A DNA stretch of 34,261 nucleotides from positions 22,929 to 57,189 of the forward strand of contig CAUDNR010004243.1 of NCBI GenBank assembly GCA_958430865.1. Direction: 5' to 3'. The position numbers and the translations under genes were made by a program. Source of the stretch: Entrophospora sp. SA101. Lineage: Eukaryota > Glomeromycota > Glomeromycetes > Entrophosporales > Entrophosporaceae. Below are positions 21,710 through 32,263 of the stretch, piece by piece. The notes under the pieces are model-generated. The model made no database searches. It worked only from the letters and a program-made list of their open reading frames with translations, and had not been told where the DNA came from. How positions within the stretch are numbered: position 1 is the first letter of the stretch; every line of letters begins with the position of its first letter.

Positions 21710-22173
21710 TTAAAAACGTGCTGAAGAAGTGTTGTCCAGTATATATTGGCTAGTGTTGACTGGTTGTGTAGGTGTATAGGTTCTTGAGAATGGTGGTAGG
21801 TAAAATGGAATGGGAAGTTGAGAACAGTCTTGATACACAGCGATAGAAATGGCAGCTGCTGAATGAGAATCCCGAGGCTTTGTAGTGTATCCACGCTTGA
21901 ATGAAATACATGATGGGTTGATACACTCAACAGCACAATCGTGCAAGTCTTCTGGAAACACCATACACAAGCTTGTGAGATTCGGTACTCATTAATCATT
22001 TCAACAGAGCAGCATAGAAGATGCTGCTCTCTCATCTTACCACTACTTCTGCAAGCATGACCTTTTATACAAGAATTAACTTCTGTATCAGCTGTGCCAA
22101 TTAACATAACTGGCAGGATAAATAGATGTGACATAAAAGATACTTTCGGTAGGAATAAATCCAAGAATATCAT
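21710..22173 (-). CDS. Candidate small secreted Cys-rich protein (tentative two-exon model)
   Basis: Not a family I can name with confidence. Exon 1 (22173-22041) encodes a hydrophobic leader (FMSHLFILPVMLIGTA) followed by NSCIKGHACRSS and ends at a good donor (GTAAGA). Joining across 89 nt to the acceptor at 21953/21952 gives RSSEDLHDCAVECINPSC, with closely spaced cysteines as in secreted disulphide-rich proteins. The phase-1 join restores a Glu codon. Continuing to the stop at 21710 gives 124 residues, but the region after the last listed Cys is Thr/Pro-rich and less convincing, so another intron or a damaged end is possible. The exon 1 frame also continues through the proposed intron as one 212-codon ORF (to 21568), an alternative reading. 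A start at ATG 22134 would also leave a leader. Confidence 0.35.
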
Positions 22174-22566
22174 GAATGTGAACAAAAAGGAACTTAATGT
22201 TGTCAATGGTTAACCTTTACATGAGATATTTAACACTCTTCATGTACTTGCAGATTTTTCGATCGAAGAAAGAAAATTTTCTCTTTTTTATTCCACTCTC
22301 ACACTTCCCAAAATTCAACCATAGATACACCTATTTCTATTCTAATTTCTGTTGCAATTTCAATTGCAAGTTGCAAATTGGTAAAAAATTTTGTTTCTGA
22401 ACTTTATTAAATGAAATCTTTTAAACAACATTAATTGCGTGATACCGTTTTCATTTAAAATTGTTAATCTATTAACTATATTAAGAATTACATTTGCCAT
22501 TATGTAAAAAATTGGAAATTTGTGCAAAACATTCTTCAAAATTACATTATTTAAAGATTTTTAAAG
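22174..22566. other. Intergenic region between divergent genes
   Basis: AT-rich, with no gene recognised. It probably contains the promoter of the FCP1-like gene at 22567 and that of the minus-strand Cys-rich candidate. Confidence 0.5.
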
Positions 22567-23247
22567 ATGAATCACAATAATCATTATTATGGTAACAAAT
22601 CACAAAATAGTTCAAAATCAAGAAAATATAATAATGATAATAATAATGGTAACAATGATAACAATTTAGAATTACAAATTCATCATCAACCTTATCAACA
22701 ACGTTATCAACAACAGCAGTGTCGTCAACAAAATATTCAAAACAGACATCGACAGCAACATTGTCGACAACAACCTTATCGACCACAACATTACAGATTT
22801 AAAGTAGATTCAAGAAATTTACATCGTCATGATGTTAATGGTGATGACGATGGCGATGGTAGTGATGGTAAAAGAGAAGAAGTTGGACAGCACCAATTTG
22901 AACCTGATTCATATTATAATAACAATAAAACATATCCAAGAAATGGTGAGAGAATGAGATATGATGAACACAACAGACATTATAATAATAGTAATAATAA
23001 TGAAAAAGAACCTCACTTTGCTACAATTGATTATTACGAAAACAATGGTAATAATAATATGTATTATTATAATTATTATTATGAAGATTGTAATCCATAT
23101 AATGAAAAATTATATTATAACAAATATAAAAGGGACAGATATGAAATTAATAATAATACTCGTCATATTAGAAAACGTAATTTAAATTCATATTATGAAA
23201 AATCAAATTTAAAAAATGATTATTATCACTTTACTAATAATAATAGT

Positions 23248-23324
<77 letters not shown>

Positions 23325-24519
23325 ATTTGATGATAATATCGCTTATGAATCTGATTATATCAGATCAAATGATATATGCAAAAATAGATTGCGTGGTAAT
23401 GATTATAGAAACATAAGAAGACATGACGATGGATTACAACAGAGTTACAAAAGACCGCCGTTACATTTAAGATTTAAAGATGATAACAAATATCCTACAT
23501 ATTATTATCCTAGATCAAGATCCCCCAGCTATCAAAGATCTATAGATTACATAAAAAGACAAAGTCTCACCCCTTCATCTCCATCATCAATATTAAGACA
23601 ACATGAATTTGACGACTACTTAAAAAATCGGGGATCGTTAACAACAACGCCATTAACTAAAGCGTCAACTACACCGTTAAAAAAAAAAGATTTAGAATTT
23701 AATATTATAACAACAACAACAACAAAAAAAAAACTATCTGAAAGTTATAATCAAATCTCGTCGAAACCTTCCATTAGGATTGAGAAACCTCCACTAATGC
23801 TTATAGTATTAGATCTGAATGGTACATTGGTTTATCGTGATGGTGTGCACAGACTGATTCACCCACGTCCTTACATTTCCCTTTTTAAAAATTATTTATT
23901 TCGAAACGAAAATTTTAATATTATGATTTGGTCATCAGCACAGAGAATTAATGTGAATAAAATGGTGAAAGAAATTTTTGGAAATGATGATAGTAACAAA
24001 TTGCTTGAAATTTGGTCCAGAGATAAATTTCCCTTAACAAACAAAGAGTATCATTCCAAATGTTTAACAATAAAAGATTTAGAAATGGTTTGGGATGAGT
24101 TAAACAAATCTCTGAAAAATAAAAACATACAACCATCATCTTCATCGCCGTCACCACAGTCATCATCAATATTATGGGATCAGACTAATACAATATTAAT
24201 AGATGATTCACCACTTAAAGCTCAATTACAGCCTTATAATGCGATACATTTAAAAGAATTTAATCGAGAATTATTCCATAATGGAAATGATAGTGAATTA
24301 TTAAATGTTATTGAATATTTAGAATTGTTAAAATGTCAAAGTAACATCAGTCATTTTATAAAACATCGTCCTTACAACAGCAATCGAAATTATGCGAACC
24401 ATCAGAACGAAATAAATATTGAATCAGTAAGTGATGATACAAGAGCTATGGCTGACAACTACGAAGAAGAGGATAACGAAGAAATAATTGAGTTAGATTT
24501 AGACGAAGAAGATTTATAG
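22567..24519 (+). CDS. FCP1-homology (HAD-fold) protein with DLNGT active-site variant and long disordered N-terminus
   Basis: Single-exon ORF of 650 residues. The first 400 are low complexity: Asn, Gln, Tyr and Arg-rich, including 25 consecutive Asn (228-252) and Arg/Ser stretches such as PRSRSPSYQRS, a composition common in RNA-associated proteins. The C-terminal part is an FCP1-homology (NIF) domain. Motif I is LDLNGTLV with Asp416, Asn418 and Thr420; motif II is IMIWSSA (Ser456/457); then IWSRDKFPLT, DLEMVWDEL, WDQTNTILIDDSPLKA with motif IV Asp546-Asp547. In canonical CTD phosphatases motif I is DxDxT; here the second Asp is Asn. Known fungal and plant FCP1-like proteins share DLNGTL, so this is a subfamily feature, not damage. 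Phosphatase activity is therefore uncertain. The acidic C-terminus (EEEDNEEIIELDLDEEDL) is probably disordered. Confidence 0.82.
23248..23322 (+). repeat. (AAC)25 array coding poly-Asn
   Basis: Pure AAC array in frame in the FCP1-like gene. The codon differs from the AAT array in SEC2, so the two Asn runs arose independently. Confidence 0.95.
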
Positions 24520-24758
24520 CTATCTATTATTTATTTATCAAAAAATATATTTTACCCTCGTTAGATTCCTGGAGTTCTAAACTTTAATTTGACAGAACTG
24601 AGTTTTTGCAGTTAAAAGTATTTTTGTATAACAAATATTTTTGGATCATCTGTTAACATGGAGGTGCATTCCTTTTAATTGGCTAATTTTAATTTACAAA
24701 ATTGCTTAATTAAAAAAAATTTTATCACTCATTATATTAAATCTAAATTATAGTTGTT

Positions 24759-24921
24759 TGCCGAAATTGTTTGGAAAAAATAATTACGGAAATCATTTTG
24801 ACTTTTCATATGAATGAACATAAAATAACTATGCTATTTGATTAAGAATTCAAATAATTTCGGACGTAATTTGGACAATTATTAGGATTAATCTCGGCTA
24901 CTACGAAAAACTATTTCGGCA
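24759..24921. mobile_element. Candidate MITE, 163 bp, with about 14-bp terminal inverted repeats
   Basis: The left end TGCCGAAATTGTTT and the right end AAACTATTTCGGCA are inverted repeats with one mismatch. The interior has further ATTTCGG/CGAAAT motifs and no ORF. Size and structure fit a non-autonomous DNA transposon. No certain target-site duplication could be read. Confidence 0.4.
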
Positions 24922-25646
24922 TTTCGGATTCGACAATGATTTATTGATGGTTCTTTTTATTCTTTGTATTCTTTGGAGTGAAACCAGTTGACCGAATGAA
25001 TGCAAGTGGTGTCTCCTGTAAGTTATTACTATTAACATATTAACAGACACAATCAGCCAACATTGAATAATAATTGAGATCTTTGTTTATAATTATATGA
25101 TTGATCACCCTCCAGCTTAATTCTGACAAGCTTAATATGTAGACTATAGATAAATTCCGGCAAGCCCTTTTGAACTATATATCATTTAAAGAACATGACT
25201 TTTTATGGGTAAAATACCAAAAGTTATATGAATATATTGGGTAAAGTCTTTAAAAGTCATATGCCAATGTGGATAAAAAAAATTTAACTTTAAAAAGAAA
25301 ATAAGGCCAACTTGAGAGGATTATCGATATCTTCAGTAATTTGTTTGTTGGGATGCTATTTTCCTAACGTAAATAGTTTCCTGTCGATATGGTCTCTCTG
25401 CTTCATAGATGATTTGACGTTTCAACTTTCTCCAATATTTTGCCAGAAAATCTTTTATCCCACACAGTGATTCTCGATTGGAATCACTAGTATTATCTGG
25501 GCCATTAATATAGATAGTAATAATAAAATATTAACGTTAGTAGAGAAAGTAACTTTAAAATTAAAAATTCTATTATTTTAATTTTTCTAAAATTGCTCGG
25601 GAGTCCTCGTTTGATATTATAAATATAAAACGTCATTAGCTTCCAA

Positions 25647-25800
25647 AAATCAGGTCATCAGTATATTCTTGAATCAAGGCCACACGCAATTCATAGAAGG
25701 TCTGTCCAATCCAATTACCAAAGTACCAAAAGCTGTTTAAAACTCGTGCGATCATAAAATGAATTCTCGTCTGCCACAACATCATACCATACTATGTGCC
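25647..25800 (-). pseudogene. Coding remnant on minus strand, unidentified
   Basis: Two adjoining minus frames look coding and are separated by a one-base frame change. The upstream frame includes GHIVWYDVVADENSFYDRTS; the downstream one contains NSFWYFGNWIGQTFYELRVA followed by LIQEYTDDLIFGS and a stop. Such Trp-, Gly- and Asp-rich content is unlike chance translation of the AT-rich flanks. Family not recognised. Confidence 0.3.
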
Positions 25801-26944
25801 CAAGCCAGATGTCAGAAATCCTGTCTTATGGTATTAGTAACGAATTTATATCTTCTGTAGCTACAGTTTATGACAATAACAAGATGCAGAATCCTAAGCC
25901 AATTCTAGAAGAACTCTGTCAATACGAAACGTCCTTATTTTTTTCGTGCCAGACCTCTTCTTCCGGTTCTTCTAAATATTATTCGATTTCCAAAAGTTCT
26001 ACAGCACTAATAGTAAGTGATGATGATATTTGTCGTGTTTCACGAATTGACTTTTAACAATTATACGAGTTGGTTCCTTTTTTATTATTTTTTTTTAAAG
26101 ATGGACATCAACCTTTATTGCAACCTTCACAGTAAGTACTTTGAAATTTATGTGTTAACTCGCTTTTATTTTGAAACAAATAACTTAAGTGTTCATTATT
26201 TCTAAAATAAAAATGATATTTATTTTCAAGTAATTAATTTATAAATGTTGTTCTTTAGATTTTTGTTTTAAATAAATCCGCGGATACATCAAAAATTAAT
26301 CAACTGTTCAAATATTATTATAATATAAAATTACTAACAATTTTCTCTTAATGGTTACGGAAGGTTTGATGCGGTAATTATCATCGTAATTTTTTTAATT
26401 ATAACTTTTTATTTTCTATTAATAATTTATGTAATTAACTAGGAAATAAATGATAAACCATCATCACTTGTAATATTAAATATCAAATTCTGAGAGTAAT
26501 TTACACAAAATCATGAACTCTGTATTATCTACTCTAAATGATAATATGGAAGGAGATAAACATGCAGAAGTTCTAAGTGGGTAATTAGACTATACTTTTA
26601 TTTTAGCAACAGTGTACCTTGCTGATTTAACAAATATTTTAAAGAAATTAATCAATTAGAACATTTGTGGAATGCTTGCAACAGACAAAGTGAACATTGT
26701 ATCACCTAAAGATTCCAGGATCCAAAACTATTTACAAACATTTGTAGTAAAGGAAATGTCAATTGGCTAAAATATGATATTTGAAATATTATTAACTAAT
26801 TTGAGAAAACAACAAATCGCGATTAAGATTACATTATCTTTCCTACAATCAATAAAAATGGGTTTTTTTAAAAAATGATGAATAGAAGTTCTTTTTTGAT
26901 TCCTGGTTTTTTAGATGCTAATAAACTTGATGGTTAATTATTAG

Positions 26945-27181
26945 TTAAATCAGAAATTGGTTGCGACTTTCTTCCCTTTTTGTCGACCCATTCAAAAGTG
27001 ATTCAAGACACTTACTGTCATCGGCTACACTTTTGTAAACGGATAGTAACGCGTATATAAATTCCTTCACATCATGTAGCTCCAAAGAATTGTATGGAAC
27101 CTGAATTTCAGAATGAAATGGTACCCTCCCAATTGGGGAAAAAGCCTCATCGTAATAAAGAAAAGTAATATGTGTATCCAA
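26945..27181 (-). pseudogene. Unidentified open frame or lone exon
   Basis: Seventy-eight codons with protein-like composition (THITFLYYDEAFSPIG, then ELHDVKEFIYALLSVY) but no ATG at its beginning and no acceptor I could place upstream. It may be an internal exon of an unrecognised gene or a fragment. No family identified. Confidence 0.2.
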
Positions 27182-28965
27182 GAATAAAATTACACACGTG
27201 TATACCTTGCATGTAAATATTAATATGTAAATTTAATTTTTATAAGATAAAAAAATCCTTGCCAATTAATTGAATGTAGATGAATGTGTCGATTTCCATC
27301 ACAGTTCATGTGCCTTCATCAATTTTTTTGTTGTTGTGGATCTGTTTCTCTTTCTGATTTAAAAGCTTACTGTAAATATTAAAAAAATTATAAATATTAA
27401 CTCTAGTAAAAATAAATTATTCAAATGATATTATTAATTCACATATTCTGCTTGCTATGTAAAAATAACATTTGTCTATTCTGCCAGTGTCTTTTGGGAT
27501 GGAAACAAAAAATTCCTCGCTGATACTTTTCCCAATAAACGTTTCTATTTAATAAATAATCGATTTGGACAATTTTTTGTAAGTTCAATCATAAAATCTG
27601 CATAATAATGCAACTGGATCATGGAAATCAATAATATAAGATAAAGCTGGTATGTCATGCGCAAATTCTTTAATGTCAAAATATTGCCATATTAATTTGA
27701 AACTTCCAAGGACTTTATTATATAATGCGTTTGAATCTAAATCATTTTAAAAAATAATATTCATTTAATTAACAAGTATCCTATATGATTTAATGGCAAA
27801 TAAATATTCTTCAGTAATATATTATTTTAATTTTTTGTAATAGGATTGTTCGATGAATGTACTAATTCGTTGGAAGAATGTGTTTTAGAAACCTTTTTTA
27901 ATTATTATTATTTATTTATAAGTATAGCAAATAATTGTCTTTTTATAATAAAACTAGAATGACGATGAGTTGCAATGATTGCAACCACCACCACTATTCT
28001 TTTAAAAATAATAATAACGTCTTGTCTTATAAAAAAAGAATTATTTGATCGACAAACACGTACATACCAATCATTTACTATTACTAAATCTCGGTATAAT
28101 GTATAAATCTAGATTTTTAATATTAATTTAAAGTTTCCAAATTTCCATTTAAATGTTTTTGCCCCCCATTAATTCACGAATTGTCCTGTTTTTTGGTGGT
28201 AGCTTTGATATAATAAATTACTATTATTATACTTTTGAAGATAGTAGAAAAACAGCAATGTATAATATCATGATGCCATGTTATATATAATAATAATAAT
28301 AATAAATTCAGTGTTAGAATTTCGAAAGGTCATTTATATTCAACCAGTGATAATATATATATATATATAACTGGCCCATATATTCAGCACTAATTCATAA
28401 TACAAATACAATGTAAATAATAAGCATCACACCAAGACAACCAGCAAACATCATATATAGGATGATCTAAAAATTTTTGATGACATTTCAATAAATCACC
28501 TTGATTTACTATAAAGTAGCATGCCAGATTCAGATTTACAAATTCAACATCAAAAGCAAATGAACATATTTTTTTAACAAGGCGTAATGAAAATTAACTT
28601 TAACTATGGAAAAATATTGCGAGTCTTGGATTGGCAAATAATCTGTACACCTTCTGAAGTCACGAAATCTGGTACTTCGATGTTAAATATGATTAATCTA
28701 AAATTGCTGCTATTTGATTCTATTCAAAAGTAGTCAGTCTTTTGTCATGTGCCATTGAAAGTAAAATCGTCCAATTAAAACTATATTTATCAAAGTTGCA
28801 CAAGTAGCACAGCCATCTTCACGAAGAAGGCTTATACTTTTTTTTAATATTTAAAAATTAAAAATGTTTTTTTCTTTTTTATTTATATTTTATGAACATT
28901 TCTAATTATTAATCAACAAATAGTAATAAAATAGGAACCATAATATCCATATACATATTTTTATA

Positions 28966-30301
28966 ATGGAACAGTTAAATAATATCACTATTTGGGATGT
29001 TAAAGATGCATTCAATAAAGTGTAATGATTTTGAAATTCATTCAATGGAAATTAAAATTAAAATTGGTTAATTAATTAATATTATTCTTATTCACTTTAG
29101 GAAAAATGTTGTAATGAATTATACAGAAATGGAAGCTAAAGTACGTGAAGCAACTAATAATGAACCTTGGGGTGCTAGTAGTACTTTAATGTTAGAAATT
29201 GCTCAAGCTACATATAATTAGTAAGTTGAAATATAAAATAAAGGATCATCTAATGGTTAATAATAAAGAAAATGACAACAAAGAATAATTTGATAAACGA
29301 TTATTGATTGACCGATCTATCGATCGAACGATTTTATAATTATCATCTTCATATCGCAATTATTCAAAAATAATTACTTATTTTTTCATTTTTTTCCTCA
29401 AGTCAATGCTTCAACGAAATAATGACAACAATTTACAAAAGATTTATAGAAAAAGAAGCAAGATATTGGAGACAAATTTATAAAGTTAGATTTTTATGTT
29501 CATTGTTTCTAAAAATTTAAAATTTAAAAATAGCATCATCATTGATTATTATTGTTGTTACAGGCACTTCAATTGTTGGAATATTTGGTGAAGCACGGTT
29601 CTGAAAGAGTTGTGGATGATGCACGTGCACATATAGCTTCTATAAAAGTAATGAAAAGTTTTTCTTATTTTGATGAAAAAGGAAAAGATCAAGGCTTAAG
29701 TGGTAATTATAAAGATGGGGAGGGGTGCCAGTTGAAATGGATGACGGAGGGTGAAGGGGTGGAGGAGTGAAAATCAATCAATTATTTATAATAAAAAGCT
29801 TATCAATAAAATGTTTATAATGTATAGTACGAAATAGAGCAAAAGAACTTTCAGAATTGTTGAATGATGTAGAAAAAATTAGAGCAGAACGTAAAAAGGC
29901 TAGGGCTAATAGAGCAAAATATACAGGTGTTAGCTCAGGATCTGTTAGTTATGGTGATTCTTTCAGCAGAGGTGGAGGATTTGGTACTAATGGTTATTAC
30001 GGCGGGGGTGGTACAAGTAATGGCATTGGTTTTAGCAGTGCTGGAGGAATTAATGGAAATTATAGTAAGCAATTTTATATAACATTATACTTATTAATAC
30101 GTGAATAATAATAATAATAACAACAACAACAACGATAACAACAATAATTAAATTATAGGAAGTTATAATTATCATGATCAAGATGATTCTAATACACAAT
30201 GGCAAAATGAACGAAATAGAGGAAGGTCTAGTGCTGATTCCAATAATAGGAATAGTTTAGGATCTTCTAGTAAATCAATAAATGTTAATACCAACAACAA
30301 C

Positions 30302-30334
<33 letters not shown>

Positions 30335-30839
30335 GACAACAACAACGACAACAACAACAACAACACTGCTACAACAACTACTACGACATCTGCAAGTGAT
30401 TCAATAACCCAAGAAGCCAATTTGTTTGATTTTGAAGATTCATTACCCAATATTAATAACGACTACGACAATGATGACAATAAACATATTAAAACAAATT
30501 CAACCGATTTTGGTAAACAATGCAATAAAAAACTTTTTCGCAAAATTTATTTAATTTATTTACTAATTTTTTTTTTTTTTTTGATTTTTTGTTTGTTTAG
30601 ATGACGATTTTCAAGATTTTCAAAGTGCAACATCAACGTTTGTGCAATCCTCCTCTTCAAATTTAGCTGGTATTCAAACCAACTCTAACACTAAAAACAC
30701 AAGTGCTGCACTACTACTAAAACCTTTACAGTTAAATACTACATTACCCAGCGTCAATAATACTAACAATAGTCACAACAACAACAATAATAAGTTGTTT
30801 GATGATCTATTTGCGTCTATTTCACCTACTTCACATACT

Positions 30840-30886
<47 letters not shown>

Positions 30887-31352
30887 CGGTATCGCACAAT
30901 TGAATGGAAATTCAATTATCTTTTCGAACAACAACAACAATAATAATGGTATCGCACAATTGAATAGAAATTCAATTATCCTTTCGAACAACAACGACAA
31001 CAACAACAATAATATTAACAATAATTTCTTCACGTCAACTTCATTAAATCAAGCAAGTAATAATAATAAATCAATGTCAACATTAAAATCCGATGATATT
31101 TGGGCAGCAGCTTCAAGTCTCGTAAGCTTGGATTCTTTAGGCAAGGAATCCAACATTGATAGCAATAATAAAATCAATACTAATCATAATCATAATAAAC
31201 CATCAATGAATTCACTTGCACAAGCTGAAATTTTATCATTGCCAGTTAAAGGTACATGGACGACTAATAATCACCTTAATAATAACTTTAATAATTATAA
31301 ACAACAACAACAACAACAACAATCTCAAGACCCGTTTGATTTATTATTTTAA
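28966..31352 (+). CDS. ENT3: Epsin with ENTH domain, Ent3/epsinR type (trans-Golgi/endosome clathrin adaptor)
   Basis: Binds phosphoinositide membranes and links cargo and SNAREs to clathrin, AP-1 and GGA at the trans-Golgi and endosomes. Seven exons: 28966-29021, 29101-29220, 29403-29484, 29564-29702, 29828-30064, 30159-30512, 30601-31352; phases agree, 579 residues. The ENTH domain occupies about residues 8-155: VVMNYTEMEAKVREATNNEP, PWGASSTLMLEIAQATYNY, YWRQIYKALQLLEYLVKHGS, ERVVDDARAHI, GKDQGLSVRNRAKEL, IRAERKKARANRAKY. This resembles epsinR/Ent3 more than plasma-membrane epsins, and no UIM or NPF motif is seen. The tail is Gly- then Asn-rich and carries a DFDDDFQDFQ motif (328-337), of the acidic-Phe type bound by AP-1 gamma and GGA ear domains. 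The end is DPFDLLF, a clathrin/adaptor-binding type. The 3' end is copied downstream by an 850-bp duplication. Confidence 0.92.
30843..30887 (+). repeat. AAC triplet array coding poly-Asn in epsin
   Basis: In-frame AAC run in the last epsin exon. Further AAC/GAC arrays occur at about 30292-30365 in exon 6 and CAA (Gln) arrays at about 31301-31320. Confidence 0.85.
30888..31007 (+). repeat. Two tandem 60-bp units coding GIAQLN-x-NSII repeats
   Basis: Two consecutive 60-bp units beginning GGTATCGCACAATTGAAT at 30888 and 30948. Each encodes 20 residues (GIAQLNGNSIIF... and GIAQLNRNSIIL...) with only a few substitutions. This is an in-frame internal duplication in the disordered epsin tail. Confidence 0.9.
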
Positions 31353-32153
31353 TATTATAAATGATATTTCTACTAATAATAAACAATATATATAAATATA
31401 TATATGTATGCAAATTTATTATTTTTTTGTATTATTAATTTTTTTTTTGGTAGAAATTTAAAAAATAAAAATTTTTTATTTAATAATTTTATTGTTTGTT
31501 ATATGCGTGTTTAATAAAACGAACGAGTATTTTTCTCTTCCATTATTAAAAAGAGAAATAATATTACAGTTACATATAAATGAAAATAAATAATTGAAAA
31601 TTATCAAGTTATTGTTATTATTAATAATTATTTAGCAATACCAAAACCTCCAACGGTTTTAGCGAAAGATCTTGCCTTAATATTTTGTTTTTTCAACATT
31701 AATTCTACAATGCTTCCAATAACATATAAAATAGTAGTTAAAGCAATCAAAATAACAAACAATGAATATTTTTTAATCCAACCAAGGAACCCTTCATCGT
31801 TTGCTGATGGTGGTGATGATGATGAATTTGGATCTGGGTTATTGGGGTTTGTAGGTGGTGGTGTTGAGGATTTACCATCTTCCAAATTGAATGTAACATC
31901 TTGCAACGAATACCAAGTTTTAGACTTTTCCACCACTATGGCTCTAACTGTTACACTACCAGTTTTAGCTCCGGCTGAAGACGACCAGTTGAATTTCAAA
32001 GGAAGTTTCTTAACAGTTTTGGAGGTGTGTGTTACGGCACTGGGGTCGCTATTACAAGGTTGGAATGCGGGATCAGCTATATTAAATTTACCAGTTTTAG
32101 TATTATCTGCAGGATTCACTACGTAAAGTAGTAAACCCTCTAATGCACCAGTA
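31304..32153. repeat. 850-bp direct tandem duplication, copy 1
   Basis: From within the epsin CAA array through the epsin stop, 3' UTRs and the 3' two-thirds of the Reeler gene. It recurs at an offset of exactly 850 bp, and every segment I compared is identical. Right junction: GCACCAGTA joins directly to ACAACAACAA, with about one base of overlap. Confidence 0.92.
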
Positions 32154-32263
32154 ACAACAACAACAACAACAATCTCAAGACCCGTTTGATTTATTATTTT
32201 AATATTATAAATGATATTTCTACTAATAATAAACAATATATATAAATATATATATGTATGCAA
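31628..32263 (-). pseudogene. Truncated, chimeric Reeler-domain ORF created by the duplication
   Basis: This ORF of 211 residues lies in copy 1 of the duplication. From about residue 38 it is identical to the intact Reeler protein (from TGALEGLLLYVVNPADN through the C-terminal membrane segment and FGGFGIAK-like end, here VGGFGIAK). It lacks the true signal peptide, the CVIEEMATTGHG start of the Reeler domain and the first strands. Residues 1-37 are read from the antisense of the duplicated epsin 3' end: a hydrophobic stretch (HTYIYLYILFIISRNIIYNI) and a Val run, which is the antisense of the epsin CAA array. No native promoter was copied. Most likely non-functional, but the frame is fully open and the new N-terminus is hydrophobic enough to act as a signal or anchor. 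Confidence 0.8.

Larger units (their letters stand above)
24520..28965. other. Long intergenic region with element and coding remnants
   Basis: About 4.4 kb without a convincing intact gene. It holds a MITE-like element (24759-24921), a coding-like remnant on the minus strand (25647-25800), a plus-strand candidate exon at 26513 (MNSVLSTLNDNMEGDKHAEV, then a donor-like GTAATT) with YLADLTNILKKL-like sequence downstream near 26613, and a minus open frame at 26945-27181 without a natural ATG (contains GRVPFHSEIQVPYNSLEL). An (AT)n run lies near 28352-28368. Several of these read like dead genes or transposon pieces. Confidence 0.45.

Noticed and set aside
23216..23416. Poly-Thr plus ORF
   Set aside because: Alternative frame of the AAC array within the FCP1-like gene.
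30178..30450. Leu/Val-rich minus ORF that could be mistaken for a membrane protein
   Set aside because: Antisense of the AAC/GAC arrays in epsin exon 6.
31710..32126. 138-codon plus ORF, repeated exactly at 32560-32976
   Set aside because: Antisense shadow of the Reeler coding sequence. It is found twice only because the DNA is duplicated.
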